DNA of 64,000 bases from Rhododendron vialii (taxonomy: Eukaryota > Streptophyta > Magnoliopsida > Ericales > Ericaceae), in contig NC_080562.1 in NCBI RefSeq assembly GCF_030253575.1, forward strand, positions 42,199,852 to 42,263,851. The letters run 5' to 3'. A program made the translations under genes and the position numbers. The notes below the pieces were generated by a model. The model searched no databases, was not told the DNA's origin, and was given only the letters and a program-made list of their open reading frames with translations. This document shows positions 46,694 through 64,000 of this stretch, one piece after another; the stretch's first letter is position 1, and every line of letters starts with the position of its first letter.

Positions 46694-46911
46694 GTTTTTT
46701 TTTTTTTACTTTTTAAATGCAGTGTGTTTCATGCCAACTTGTGCGCACCTCGGACTAATTCATACAATTTCTCACACAAACGTTTTCACAGACTTACGCG
46801 CGAGATGAGATAGTCGCAATAATTGCTCGTAGAGATAATCAAACCCGTGACTCTTAGAAGAAAGCAAACTCCTAAGTTCCAAATTATGACCACTAAGCCA
46901 GCCCTAGGTTG
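46694..46911 (-). mobile_element. tRNA-derived SINE, copy 2
   Basis: Perfect 11-bp direct repeats GTTTTCTCAAG (46683-46693, 46912-46922). The tail is seen as a T-run at 46695. The minus-strand head has a consensus A box (TGGCTTAGTGG) and a B-box-like CACGGGTTTGATTATC. It shares a GCGCACC segment and overall layout with the SINE at 18848-19068, so they are likely one family. Confidence 0.8.
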
Positions 46912-47022
46912 GTTTTCTCAAGACTTGATTGCATGAACACCGAAACCTATTCACGAGAAATCTAGCATCTTCAAACGAACCTATTGATTATTAATTTTGA
47001 AGTTTTTGAGAAAAAAAACTAT

Positions 47023-47075
<53 letters not shown>
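47023..47075. repeat. (TA)n(GA)n microsatellite
   Basis: A run of TA dinucleotides passing directly into GA dinucleotides. Confidence 0.95.
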
Positions 47076-47078
<3 letters not shown>

Positions 47079-47669
47079 CGTAAGATTTATAGAGCAAATC
47101 AATGATTAAGATTTATAAAGAAATAAGATTTAAAAACTGTTCTCCTTTATTATATAGATTATAATAAGGTTTGACAAATGAGCACGGTGGTCGCCCGAAT
47201 CCACCCGCCCATGGGTGCATCATTGCTTACATGTGGAGGAATTAGAGCACCATTGACGGTGTCCAAGAGGGAATGAGAGATACTCCCTATAGAGTCGTGC
47301 AGAGCAGTCGATTCGGCCACTTATCACGGCAATCTACGGCTAGAATCTTAATAGAACCATAGATTGTTCAAATATGTATGTGATTAATATGTGGTCAGTT
47401 TTGATTAGAGATTAAAGGCCTGATGAGTTGCTTTGCATCCGCTCGGCAGCATTTCCAAAGAGAGTAATTTTTCTTGGCTCAGACGGGACCAAAACAAGCC
47501 ACAGTGCCAAACAAAGTGACAACCACACACGGACCAAAGAGTCAGTCACGTACTTCCAAAGAAAACGGCTACATTAGGAGCCAGCCCCTAACAATTCTAC
47601 CCCACCATCCCCAACGGTCACCCAGGCAGGGCTCCAGCCTTCTAAAGTCGCAACGTTTACTGCTGGTAG

Positions 47670-47676
47670 TATAAAA
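47670..47676 (+). promoter_or_regulatory. TATA box of the AGP gene
   Basis: TATAAAA followed by a CTCTCTCT initiator-like stretch, 108 bp before the start codon. The spacing fits a transcription start near 47700. Confidence 0.6.
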
Positions 47677-47783
47677 CCGTCTCTCTCTCTTCTTCCGTGT
47701 TCGCCGGACAGAAAACCCTTAACAAATTGCTCAAAACATTCCCATTTCGATTTCTTCCCCAGTCCCACCAAAACCCAAAAAAG

Positions 47784-48942
47784 ATGTTTAAACTATTTGT
47801 CGCGATTACTTTATTGGTCTTGTGCGCGACAGATTCCGGTACGGCGCAGCAGGGCAACAATGCCGCCCCTGCACCGGCACCCGGTACTTCCCACTCGCCC
47901 TCGCCGGCAACTTCTTCGCCCCCGTCCAGTTCTCCGGTGTCGGCTCCGGCCAGTCCTCAAGTATCTCCTTCGAAGCCTCCGAGTTCGTCGCCACCGACTG
48001 CCGCTGCTCCCGAGATTTCTCCCGCGATGCCCGTTTCTCCAACGGCCAGCCCGTCTGCTTCGCCGGTGCAATCCCCGACGCCTTCGTCCGGTAAGAGTAC
48101 TGTTGTGACAACGAAATAGAGAAAAAAATTGAATCATTTTAGATTGCGAAATTCGAGGTCGATGGAATCAGAATTTTGAAATTGAGTGGACGAACATTAA
48201 AAAAAATTAAGTACAACACATAAAAGCCAAAAGGCCATATAAACACTAGCATTATAGTATAAATTTTAAAACGTGGGTAAGGCAGTTGGCAGCGCTCTCA
48301 AATAAAACTGTAGTTCAAATTTTTTTATTTTTTACGATTGTCCAAGCTCGTGGAGTTGCGGGGCTTATCCCGGGCTGGCCTTGCTCAGCAGCCCTCCAGT
48401 CCATTCATCCTTGAAACGGCTCCGATACCAATTACGATTAAGATTGTATATTCATTAGGAACTCCTTCAAATTTTGTGTCTTTATTTAATTGCTTGTCCT
48501 TATGCCTTTCTTCATTATAGCTACTCCGGCGAATCCTCCGGCTGCCGCGAAAACGCCCGTGAGCACTCCGGCGCCATCTCCTACGGTGTCGTCTCCAGCG
48601 AAACCTCCTACTACAGCAGAAACTCCGGTCGGCGCTCCGGCATCATCTCCAACGGCATTAACTCCGGCGACCCCTCCTACTGCAGCAGCGACACCGGCGA
48701 GCACTCCGGCACTAACACCGGTAATTTCGCCGGCGGCGGCGGAGGTTCCGCCGGTTCCTCCGGTCCCTGCAACACCTGCGGAGGCGCCGGAGATGTTCAA
48801 AAGCCCACCCAGTCCGTCGGCGGCGAGTTTGTCTCCGGAGATCGCTCAGGGTCCGATTCAGGACGAATCTGGTTCGAACTCAAAGTACGAGGGTCGGGTC
48901 ATTTTCAGTGGGCTGGCTCTTTGGGCCGTTTTGGCATTTTAA
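47784..48942 (+). CDS. Classical arabinogalactan protein, GPI-anchored
   Basis: Exons 47784-48090 and 48521-48942 give 242 residues, joined in frame. Signal peptide MFKLFVAITLLVLCATDSG, then a Pro/Ala/Ser/Thr-rich body with many AP, SP and TP dipeptides (for example PAPAPGTSHSPSPATSSPP), the sites of hydroxyproline-linked arabinogalactan. The C-terminal hydrophobic tail VIFSGLALWAVLAF after a small-residue/basic region suits GPI-anchor addition. Role: cell-surface glycoprotein in growth and signalling. The intron sits inside the repetitive domain; high GC in the exons makes long shadow frames on both strands, which are not genes. Confidence 0.92.
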
Positions 48943-51530
48943 AACTCGAGTACTTATATACTTGTATTTATGCAATTATTATTGGGATGTTGCTAATGCC
49001 AAAATCGTTTTTGTTTGTGTCAAAATTATAGCCCGTAAAAAGTTTTTTACCTTATAAATGGTACAAGACTTTTACGCGCTGCAATTTTGACACAATAAAA
49101 ATAATTTTGGCATGATCATTTCCCTCGTTATTGTATTAATTTTGTGATGATTGGTGGTGAAGTAGTAGTATTATTCATTTGTATATTTGGTTGGTTAGAG
49201 TATGGCAATCTATCCTCCCTTGGACTGTTTGGCAAACCTTCGTGACGATGTTTCGAATTCTTATCCATTAATGGATAATAACTACTTCCAGCTCAGATTT
49301 TTTATTTTTTTCATGAATGTACACATATTTTGATTTGATTTTTCTTGAATATACCCGTATAGGAGTACATTGAGGCATTATTATTTACTTTTGGACAAGC
49401 ACTTGTGGTATTTCACACATGTTATGATTGGTAAATACTGTATGGCTCATAATTTTTGCGTCGGTAAATTAGTGAAAAAAAATGATGAGTGATATGTTGT
49501 GATTGGTGTGAAGTATTGCTCCAAAAGTACTTAATAACCTCCCATATCTAACCCTCTTATGATTCCCTGATTGAATTTTTTTTGTTGCATGTACGGGTCA
49601 TCCGTACACGTAATTCACTAGCACTTAAACTTCATGTGTTTCTTGCGCATCACTTATATACCGTGTTACCGTATGCAGCGGGTTAAACATGATCAATTCT
49701 CGACATGGCCATCTCTATACCAATTTATACTGTCTGCCATTTTCTTAGTACCAAAGAGATCCATAACAAAACTTGCCAAAATTCTAAACGCATGGGGAAT
49801 GATTTGTAAAATACATAGCAATTGGATATGTTGTACTCGTTCGTGCGGATAGTTCATTCTTAAATCAGTCAAGCAGCACTTGGTGGGTGGGGGACCTATT
49901 AATATTCTTTTCTATATTACTAGTATTGTCTTGAGGATCTATACCAGACTCGACCGGACTGAAAATTAAGTTAACGGACAGTTCCGATCGGGTGTAAAGG
50001 TCTGATTCGGGTCCGAAATCTGAAATTTTTTTTGTAGTCGGTTAGGTGTTGGGTACACCTGAAAATTTGCTTACCAGGCCCCAACCCAACAAAAATCCGA
50101 CCCTGGACAGGGCTACTGAGGATCTTCTGGGAAATTTTTCATATCATATCATATTTCATAGACAAACAGGCCACAGAGGCCCATTGGAAAAAGTGTCGGG
50201 AGTATTTCTTTTTGCATAAATAATCATCTCATAAGAATTGGGAATGGTGTTTACAGTGGTGTATACAGTACCGTGCTGCGCGTTTTTAAGCCGTCGGATC
50301 GTGCATCCGATGACTCGGATCTCATCTCGGCAATGAACGGCTCTCTGTCGTTGGTTGCCGAGATAAGATCCGAACCATCGAATGCACGATCCAACGGCTC
50401 AGAGATACGCAGCACGGTGCACAGCCCCAATCCGAAGTCCCATCTCGTATATCGATGTTTTTCTATGTATGATTTGTTGATATATGTACTTCAATTATTG
50501 ACGAGGTGACTCCATACACAAAGGTACGGGGGCATGCGACACCATGGAAAAAACAGAAGTTGCTACTTCTATGTCATAAATTTTGATTAACTAAAAATTG
50601 ACTTTTTGTTCGATTTGGGTTTGGAGAGAGATTTTTTAGAGTAATGAGTGAAAAAAGATAGTGAAAATTTATTAAAAATGACGTACAGAAATTTTGAGAT
50701 CTCAAACGAACTGGTAAACTTTATTGATACTTGTAAACTGTATCGATGTATTTGTAGTAAAAAATAAACGTAGCATTGCCTCCTTGTCATCTCTTTACAA
50801 ACTATAGTGGGACTATGCTTTACTATTTCTGTATTATATTGTTCAAAACATAATTTCCTTTTATATTTGTTTATTATACTTCTTTTGAGTTCAGACAATA
50901 TGGATTCTCTACTTTCAAAAATAAAATTATGGCATATGTCTAAAAGAAAACAATTACTATTAGTAAAGGGAAATGGTTTAAGCAAAATTGCAGAGGCGTA
51001 TAAGCATTTAAATTTTATGAATGGCCCCATAAAAAAAAAATTTTATGGCATAAGTCTAGAAGAAACAATAATTGATACACATAGCTCAACTGTTTCCCTC
51101 TCCCAATGTTCTTAAAATCGCTAGGCACACACCTAGGCGCCCAAATAGTCGGCTGTCTAATTTAGGCGGTGACTAATCAGCCTAGGCGGCCGCCTTTTAG
51201 AACACTTCTCTCATATGACCTAACCCTAAGAAGTTGTCAGGTTTCAAACTCAGAATATATGAGTTTACAGGTTATCCGTTATCTTGTTGTCACTTAAGCT
51301 ACCCTCGGACCTCGAGGTCAAGAAGTTTGTTATCGATAATGTGATAAGAGAATAAATTCTTTACACTGCTCGTGTAAAATATTTATTTCATCCAAATCAA
51401 TTGTATTGCGACACGCGTCAAAACAGTGGTCCTAATTAATAAATTAATAAAACATGGCAACGTAGCACAATGCAATTGATTTGGAGGATGTTTACCCTGG
51501 CGGTGTAAAGAATTTCTTCGCATGTGTTAA
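48943..51530. other. 3' UTR and intergenic; no gene seen
   Basis: AT-rich spacer. Holds the foldback listed at 50269-50421. The open frames at 50587-51115 overlap on opposite strands and are not recognisable. Confidence 0.5.
50269..50421. mobile_element. Foldback element
   Basis: The left arm ACCGTGCTGCGCG ... GATCTCATCTCGGCAA pairs with the right arm TTGCCGAGATAAGATC ... CGCAGCACGGTGC, including GGATCGTGCAT/ATGCACGATCC. Short loop. Non-coding. Confidence 0.6.
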
Positions 51531-51740
51531 ATGAAAAGAAAAAAGAAATACTATTTCTGTCCGAGTTCAACCGAAATATTCTTTCGAAATCCAAGCGAGA
51601 AAAACTGCACGCCGCAAAATAAAAATCGTGAAAAGCATGCTGCAGAGAAAAAATATGGCTACGGAAAATCTGTAGCTAGCCTACTACTTTTGAAAGAAAG
51701 CTCTCTCTTTCTGATTCGGTCATCTCTTTCGCGAATTGAG

Positions 51741-51781
<41 letters not shown>

Positions 51782-51782
51782 A

Positions 51783-58459
<6,677 letters not shown>

Positions 58460-58864
58460 AATTCCTATTAACCCATTTACCCAATTTATATACGGAATTG
58501 ATCCGCAACGTTATTCCTCTCTGTCCACTCTTGTTAACTAAAATGACATTTTTTTTAACCGTTAAGCCCGAAAGCCGGCCACCTTTACAGAGTCTATTGT
58601 CAAAGGAGAGTAGAGGGAGAAAGGTTCTTCGCAAGCAACTTTTACTTACAAAAATTTAACTGAACTGTTGCTTATAACTTCTTATGGCTGTAGTTACAGT
58701 TTGTTTTTTCTCTTTTGTTATCCCTTATTAGTTTCTTGTAATGCTGCCGAACTTAAAACAGATGAAAATTTCACTTGAGATATTAAAATACATTCAAAAA
58801 CTGATTGAAACCCAATATATATATTATGAACTTAAAAATAGGTAAGAATCTGGTTGGCCAGATT
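58460..58864. other. Shared 3' flank of BAM4 and the pectate lyase
   Basis: About 400 bp between two convergent stop codons; it must hold both 3' UTRs and poly(A) sites. No gene. Confidence 0.6.
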
Positions 58865-60759
58865 TTAGCATTGTTTGCCTATCTGGCAATTGAGAACTCC
58901 GGCAGATGGAATGATATTTGCTAGAAGTGATGCTGGTCTTGCGACCATGCTTGATGCTTTTGCATAGCTTCCTGGAGATTCTTCTCCAGAGGGTGTAAAG
59001 AAAGCACCATTTAGCATCATATCTCCATCTGATCTCCAATTCCAGTTCTTCCATTCACTAGATCCCTGTGGACCTTCCCTTTTGGTCACCTGAACAAGTA
59101 GTAATCTTAGTCTATAACTGTTGGCTTAAAACATAAGGCCAAATTAAGTTATCTACTTATCTATCACTTTGGTTGGATCTAACTACTGATTAGCCTTCGC
59201 AATTTGATAGGATTTACACGTGGAGATTCAGTGTCGTATATACATGTTTCTTTCTTCGGCTAACTGTGAACTTTTCAGGTCATATTTAGCTTCAGTTGAA
59301 ATAGTAGACGGATAGCATTCCCATATAGTTGGGCAACTGGGTTTATTATCTTGTAGACTGAACCAAGAGAACCATGGTACTTGGTTAGTCTGCCAACTTT
59401 CTGCATCCTGCTTCAATTCGATCTACTGAATTAAGTTTGAGATTAGTATGCATCTAGTACTGACATGCTATGCATGAAATGTAAGCGAAATAGTCGACTT
59501 TGCATGCTTGTATGGGAAACAGGGATTGAAGATGAAAAGTTGGAGGTACTAAACTTCACAAAGGAACTGACCTCCTTTGTGGAATTGTCCCCAGATGCTA
59601 TGAATACATTTCCTTGGCTGTTAATTGTAGGATTGGCACTTCCTCCAATTGCATACATCTCCCAACCAGTGTACACATTATTCACAATATGGAAATACCC
59701 AAGTCTGCATCTGCAACCATCCCAAATTGGGAAAAAAAAAAAAAGAAGAAAAAATTCTCATATTTAGTGTGGAATTTTTGAACTTAGGAAATAGGCTTAG
59801 CCTAGAAAAAAGGTAGGATTTATATTATCTATGTTTCGTTTACCTGGGCATTCTTTGAACTAGGCCTTCCCCAAAGTAGTTGAAGGCAATTGTGACTTGC
59901 ATCTTCTGATCTGCTAAGAAATCATCCTTGTGACCCAAAAGCATGACTTCATTATGCTGAAACATGTAGTTATTCGAGATGGTTATGGCCGTTGATTCGT
60001 ACACGGCATCGATGAGCCCATCGGAGCATCTGGCTAGCGTGCAGTGATCAATCCACAAATCCCTTGCCCCAAAAATGGATATCCCATCCCCATCTGAGAT
60101 GCCTCTCAGCCCATAATGCCTTGGTGAGTCTCTCACCATAGCGTTCCCAGCAGGCACACAATTATGTATGTAAACCCCATGTATGATGATGTTAGTTGCG
60201 TCCGATATGGTTATGCATGGTCCATTTGCTATCTCTATGGTGTGCCCTCTACCATCTACGGTCTTATAGGAGTTCATCATGAGTTCTTCCTTTAGCTGAA
60301 TGACCATGTCCTGGTCAAAGATGATCCACAAAGGTTCATCTTGGATGACGGCATAACGGAGGGTTCCGGGAAGAGGGTTGACTGGGTCGTCGTGCTCTGG
60401 ATCGGTGACGATGTAGAATTCACCGTCTCGACCGCCAACGGCATTGCGTCCGAACCCGATGGCACAATCAGCTAGCATTTTTCGATTAGTTTCCCAGTCT
60501 GGGTCGCACCGCCAACAGTCGTCGATAGGGTTTCCGGTCCTACACGATGGCGAATCTGTCCCCAATTGCCTTCTTGAGTTCTTCTCTAAGATCCTAGTAC
60601 AAAATTCGGAAAAACATGAGAATATGAGGAAAATCCCTCTTTACTAAGTTGTAGTTGAGATACATACCATTTTGTTCCTTCTGATGTTTGCATTAGCGTG
60701 GAGGATGCGAATTGGGCATGTATGAGCATAGCAACCAAAAAGAGAGAGAAGGTTGACAT
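58865..60759 (-). CDS. Pectate lyase (polysaccharide lyase family 1)
   Basis: Four exons on the minus strand: 60759-60668, 60593-59844, 59710-59572, 59089-58865; 401 residues, in frame throughout. Signal peptide [20 protein letters not shown]. The mature enzyme begins near [20 protein letters not shown]. Core motifs of the right-handed beta-helix follow: [52 protein letters not shown] (Asp residues of the Ca2+ site), [19 protein letters not shown], and [20 protein letters not shown], which carries the catalytic Arg. It cleaves de-esterified homogalacturonan in the wall by beta-elimination with Ca2+. Starts 20 bp or less from a GA/GT tract on its leader side. Confidence 0.95.
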
Positions 60760-60813
60760 GAGAGAGAGAGAGAGAGAGAGAGAGAGTGAGTTTGTGTGTG
60801 TGTGTGTGTGTGT
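60759..60813. repeat. (GA)n(GT)n microsatellite in pectate lyase leader
   Basis: AG repeats to 60787, then GT repeats at about 60792-60813, directly upstream of the minus-strand start codon. Confidence 0.85.
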
Positions 60814-61493
60814 TGAACTACATTGGTGGATGAATGAAGTGAGAGAATTTGAAGTTCAAATGGAAGATGAACGTATCCATTTATGGAAAGACTGGGATGG
60901 CTAAAACTAGGGAATTATTGAGCTATATACTGTTCCTAGCTGTGAGAAATTAGGTGAAACTTCAAGACCTTTTAAGCCATGCTTGCAAAAGCTGTTGGCT
61001 GGGTAGTACTTTCTCCATGTGTTAGTTTTGGCTAATGATTTAGTCTGGGTGGAACTTGAGTGAAATCAAATTGAAACAAAAGTTAAAACCAATGATTACT
61101 TGAATTGTATCATTAGCTAGAATTTACTCTTTGTTGCAGAAGTTTAGGACAAGAAGAATCACTGTAAAAGAGCAGGAATCCGGCTGATTTAGTAGGTACG
61201 AACCATAGTTACATAATGCGGTGTGAGGGAGTGCGTGCATGAAGTATTTAAACATTCGAGAGAGCGTGAGCGTAGATCAAGTATTGATAGCACGAGTGGA
61301 AGATTTTACCCAAAAATTGTATGACTAAGGTTTAAACAATATTATGACTTCGTTATCTTTAGACCAATCTCGAACTAAGTTTTGATTGAGCCAAGCGCAA
61401 TTTGAAATTCAATTACTTTCTGCATGACCTCGAGAATCGATCCATGGTCCATTACCCATGGTCCATTATGCGTGGTCCGTTATCCATGATTCA
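60814..61493. other. Pectate lyase upstream region, no gene seen
   Basis: Presumed promoter. A short tandem repeat of ATGGTCCATTACCC type lies at about 61440-61492. Confidence 0.45.
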
Positions 61494-61731
61494 GGCCCCG
61501 TTTCAAAAACCTTCTTAAAAAATAAGCTGTTTATTTCACATTTTTAAATTCAAAAATAAAGTAAACGAAAAATAATTTTTCAATTTTTTTTGCATCGTAT
61601 AAAAGATTTCATCAAGATCTTCCAAACAAGATTTATATTGCATATTTTTAAATTTCAATAAGTCCATAATTTTTGAGTTTGAAATTGCCTTCTTAAAAAA
61701 TAAGGACTTTTTTATGGTTCCGGAACGGAGT
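61494..61731. mobile_element. Tourist-like MITE, copy 4
   Basis: 238 bp flanked by TCA (61491-61493, 61732-61734). The ends GGCCCCGTTTCAAAAACC and GGTTCCGGAACGGAGT and the interior closely resemble copy 1 (TAAAGATTTC / CAAGATCTTCCAAACAAG blocks). Confidence 0.8.
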
Positions 61732-61734
61732 TCA

Positions 61735-62789
61735 ACCTATACTTTCTCGCCTTCTCTTCTGCTTTCTGCAAGGCTTTAAATGTGTATAGATACTTCTATC
61801 GTGGGGGGAAAAATAGAAAAAGGGGAAAAGGAGACTCTGTAAATAGACTAGTAGGCATTTAAGTTCCAGATATTAAACAAATAAGCAACTAACTATTAGC
61901 GGCTATCTAATGCCACCCCAAAAGAAGAAAAGAAATTAGTGCTATATTCCTTGCAGTATTTGGATGAGTAGGACAAGCGGATGGTCCTTAACCAATTAAT
62001 ATATTTGAAATATATACTAATTAATATGGAACATTAACTGGTTTATGTATGGACCTAAATGCCATGATATTCTAATTAAACTAGTTTAAGTATGGACCTA
62101 AATGCCATGATGTCTAATTAATATGAGACATTAATTGTTTAATTATGGACCTAAATGCCATAATCTCTAATTGATGTGGAACAATAACTGGTTTGAGTAT
62201 GAACCTAAATCTCATAGTGCAAATGCGTGAGTGTGAGCATGAGCGGAATTAAGCAGGATTAGGAAAACGTCTCTCGAAAATATACCATACAATGATACTT
62301 TGTGAGAGCATGGAGTGATGATTGAGAGCTCAACATAGAAGAGTGTAGAGCAAGAGAGGAGGATTTGTCTAAGGATTATGTGACCTAGGTATGGACCGCA
62401 ATGTTAGCGACTACTACTGTTAAAGAGTGTTGGTTTATCTTATGAATGATCAACCTCAAGAAATTTACGCAGATACTTAGTAACCAGGGAGCTCAGGAAA
62501 CTCTTGATTTGGAGTTCGATTCTCACCTGCATGCCATCAATCCCGGTATTAGGGGGTGTTGTGTTCTGTCTTTAATTGAACTCCCGTTAGTAAAATGTGA
62601 GATTGGTTATCTAGATTAGTTTGTTTGGTGGACCTATACCAAGTTACCGAAAAAGAAAAAAAAAATCATTTTCCAAGCTGTTTTAATGCCACCACTTATT
62701 TAAAGCCAAAAACAACTCATCATCCATGTAGAGATATAGAAAAGACATATACTACAACGGTCCGTTTCACACGAGAACGTCCTCATTTT
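61735..62789. other. Intergenic; tandem repeat and possible SINE
   Basis: 62035-62218 has about four copies of a 55-65 bp unit around TATGGACCTAAATGCCATGA. 62475-62660 looks like a plus-strand SINE (AGTAACCAGGGAGCTCAGG, then GGAGTTCGATTCTCACC, ending in GAAAAAGAAAAAAAAAA), but no target duplication was found. No gene. Confidence 0.45.
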
Positions 62790-63090
62790 AGTTAAAATGC
62801 GGACCTCCTTATTTCTCCAATTTCTTGATCGAATTTTAATGATCTGAGCCGCTTAATATGATCAGAACATGATTTTATCGAACGAACTGAAATCAGCAAA
62901 AAAAATGGCCGGGAAGGGCTTGATCCGAACAGTTTTTTATTGAACGGTTCAATAAAAAAATTGTTCAAATCATGTCCTTCTCGGTCATTTTTTTTGCCGA
63001 TATCTCACGAGTACTCTTAAAATCACATTTTGAACACATTCAGCGGCTCAGATCATCGAAATTCGATCGGAAAAGGAGAGTTAGCATTTT
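62790..63090. mobile_element. Inverted-repeat MITE related to the DEK intron element
   Basis: Central hairpin AATGGCCGGGAAGGGC against CTTCTCGGTCATT, and outer arms ATGATCTGAGCCGCTTAA against CAGCGGCTCAGATCATCG. Same plan as 37987-38304 but more diverged. Confidence 0.6.
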
Positions 63091-63122
63091 ATTTGAAACT
63101 TTATGTATACTACAATATACTA

Positions 63123-63390
63123 CTCCCTCCGTTCCTAAATGTTTGGTACTTTTGGGAGTTCTAACTTTTAAGGAACAAATATTATTGTATTGTGCAAAAA
63201 TCAAGTGTCCAATCTTACCCTTCTAGTGTACTTTGAATAGTACTTGAAAATTTGAATTTGAAATTTGGTGCCCAAAAGAAAAGGGTAACATAGGAAATTT
63301 ACCATATTTTGCTTTTGACTTTTCAAAATAGACAAATAATATGGAACAATAAAAAACATGAAAGTGCCAAACATTTAGGGACGGAGGGAG
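63123..63390. mobile_element. Stowaway MITE, well preserved
   Basis: 268 bp. The terminal inverted repeats CTCCCTCCGTTCCTAAATG and CATTTAGGGACGGAGGGAG are flanked by TA (63121-63122, 63391-63392). No coding content. Confidence 0.85.
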
Positions 63391-64000
63391 TACAATATAC
63401 AAATATGATCTCATACCATAAATAACAAGAAGTCATCAAAGCTGTAGTTATGAGCTGACTTCTGATAGTACATGTTTAATTGAATCATTTCATCTGTCTC
63501 GTCAAAATTGTACTCCTACTTGATCAAACTTTAGAAGAACACAAAACACAACCAAATAGGCAACTACTTATTAGTGCTAGTAGATTACATTTACGAGGGG
63601 GACACTATTTTTGGTGCGATATTTATTCGCGACCAAACCATTTAGACATGACATTTATTAGCAAGACACAGTGTTAGCTCTTTTTTCCATTTTTTGTGAA
63701 GGGAAGTGGTTTTCGCACCCCCTAAAATTAATAATTTGAAGAGTGCAAAAACCAACTCCATATTTAGGCTCCATTCTTGCACAAAAAAAAAAAAATGTTT
63801 TGTTCATCTTTTTTGATTATTTGTTAACTTCGTGTTATAATTTTTGGATTAATCATACGTTTCGATGAGAAGAGTCTAATAAGTATAACAAAAAGACGGG
63901 GAGCAAAAAAAAAATCACTAAAGACGAAAAAAGTATTAAACAGTTGTCTTAATTGTCTAAAGTGCCGTTTTATTTCAATTTTTTCAACATCTGCCCATAA
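63391..64000. other. Intergenic, no gene seen
   Basis: AT-rich. 63790-63900 may be a faint relative of the dispersed repeat seen near 3.4, 16.4 and 26.8 kb. Confidence 0.45.

Larger units (their letters stand above)
45253..47662. other. Promoter region and intergenic repeats
   Basis: A CT-rich leader of the CPSF6-like gene lies at about 45260-45300. The rest contains a MITE, short tandem repeats, a SINE and a microsatellite, each listed separately. No gene. Confidence 0.5.

Noticed and set aside
47797-49031. Several long alternative frames over the AGP exons, including a 185-codon one
   Set aside because: GC- and repeat-rich AGP coding DNA leaves other frames open. Only the Pro/Ala/Ser/Thr frame has a signal peptide, in-frame splice and GPI tail.
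50587-51115. Overlapping 147- and 102-codon frames on opposite strands
   Set aside because: AT-rich low-complexity residues, no domain, no splice or promoter context.

Overview
This window is nuclear DNA of a flowering plant, very probably a eudicot. The genes are split by short AT-rich introns with GT/AG borders, GA-rich tracts sit in 5' leaders, and the intergenic DNA is full of small non-autonomous transposons (Stowaway-, Tourist- and Mutator-like MITEs, tRNA-derived SINEs, foldback elements). I cannot name the species.

Layout. (1) 1-2.5 kb: no gene; MITEs and an 11-bp minisatellite. (2) 2.6-15.7 kb: a head-to-tail tandem duplication (unit 1 2598-9675, unit 2 9676-about 15736). Each unit carries broken fragments of three unrelated host genes: a heavy-metal-associated isoprenylated plant protein (HIPP), a GDPD-like wall protein (GDPDL/SHV3 family) and the 3' part of a two-pore K+ channel. 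Unit 1 additionally holds a 740-bp truncated LINE and a 253-bp insert, both absent from unit 2, which preserves the empty sites. (3) 18-22.8 kb: the apparently intact two-pore K+ channel gene (TPK1 type), source or sister of the two broken copies. (4) 25.6-26 kb: a small membrane protein gene on the minus strand with a SINE just past its stop. (5) 27.7-30.5 kb: a six-exon cysteine-synthase-like PLP enzyme. (6) 32.1-38.5 kb: a DEK chromatin protein with a repeat-built leader intron. (7) 42.9-45.3 kb: a CPSF6-like RRM protein, minus strand. (8) 47.7-48.9 kb: a GPI-anchored classical arabinogalactan protein. (9) 51.7-58.5 kb: a ten-exon beta-amylase of the non-catalytic BAM4 type. (10) 58.9-60.8 kb: a pectate lyase, minus strand, convergent with BAM4. 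(11) 61-64 kb: repeats only.

The genes do not form one pathway. They cover vacuolar K+ transport, sulfur/PLP metabolism, chromatin, mRNA 3'-end processing, plastid starch and the cell wall. From memory, TPK1, a DEK gene, the CPSF6-like gene, BAM4 and a pectate lyase lie in the same order on Arabidopsis chromosome 5 (about At5g55630 to At5g55720), so the window looks like an old conserved block loosened by insertions. All exon chains given here were checked for reading-frame continuity by hand, and the five multi-exon genes plus TPK close without a frameshift. I did not find a previously undescribed system. The most informative feature is the well-resolved history of the tandem duplication: its breakpoint lies inside a MITE inverted repeat, inactivating lesions are shared, and later insertions have matching empty sites.
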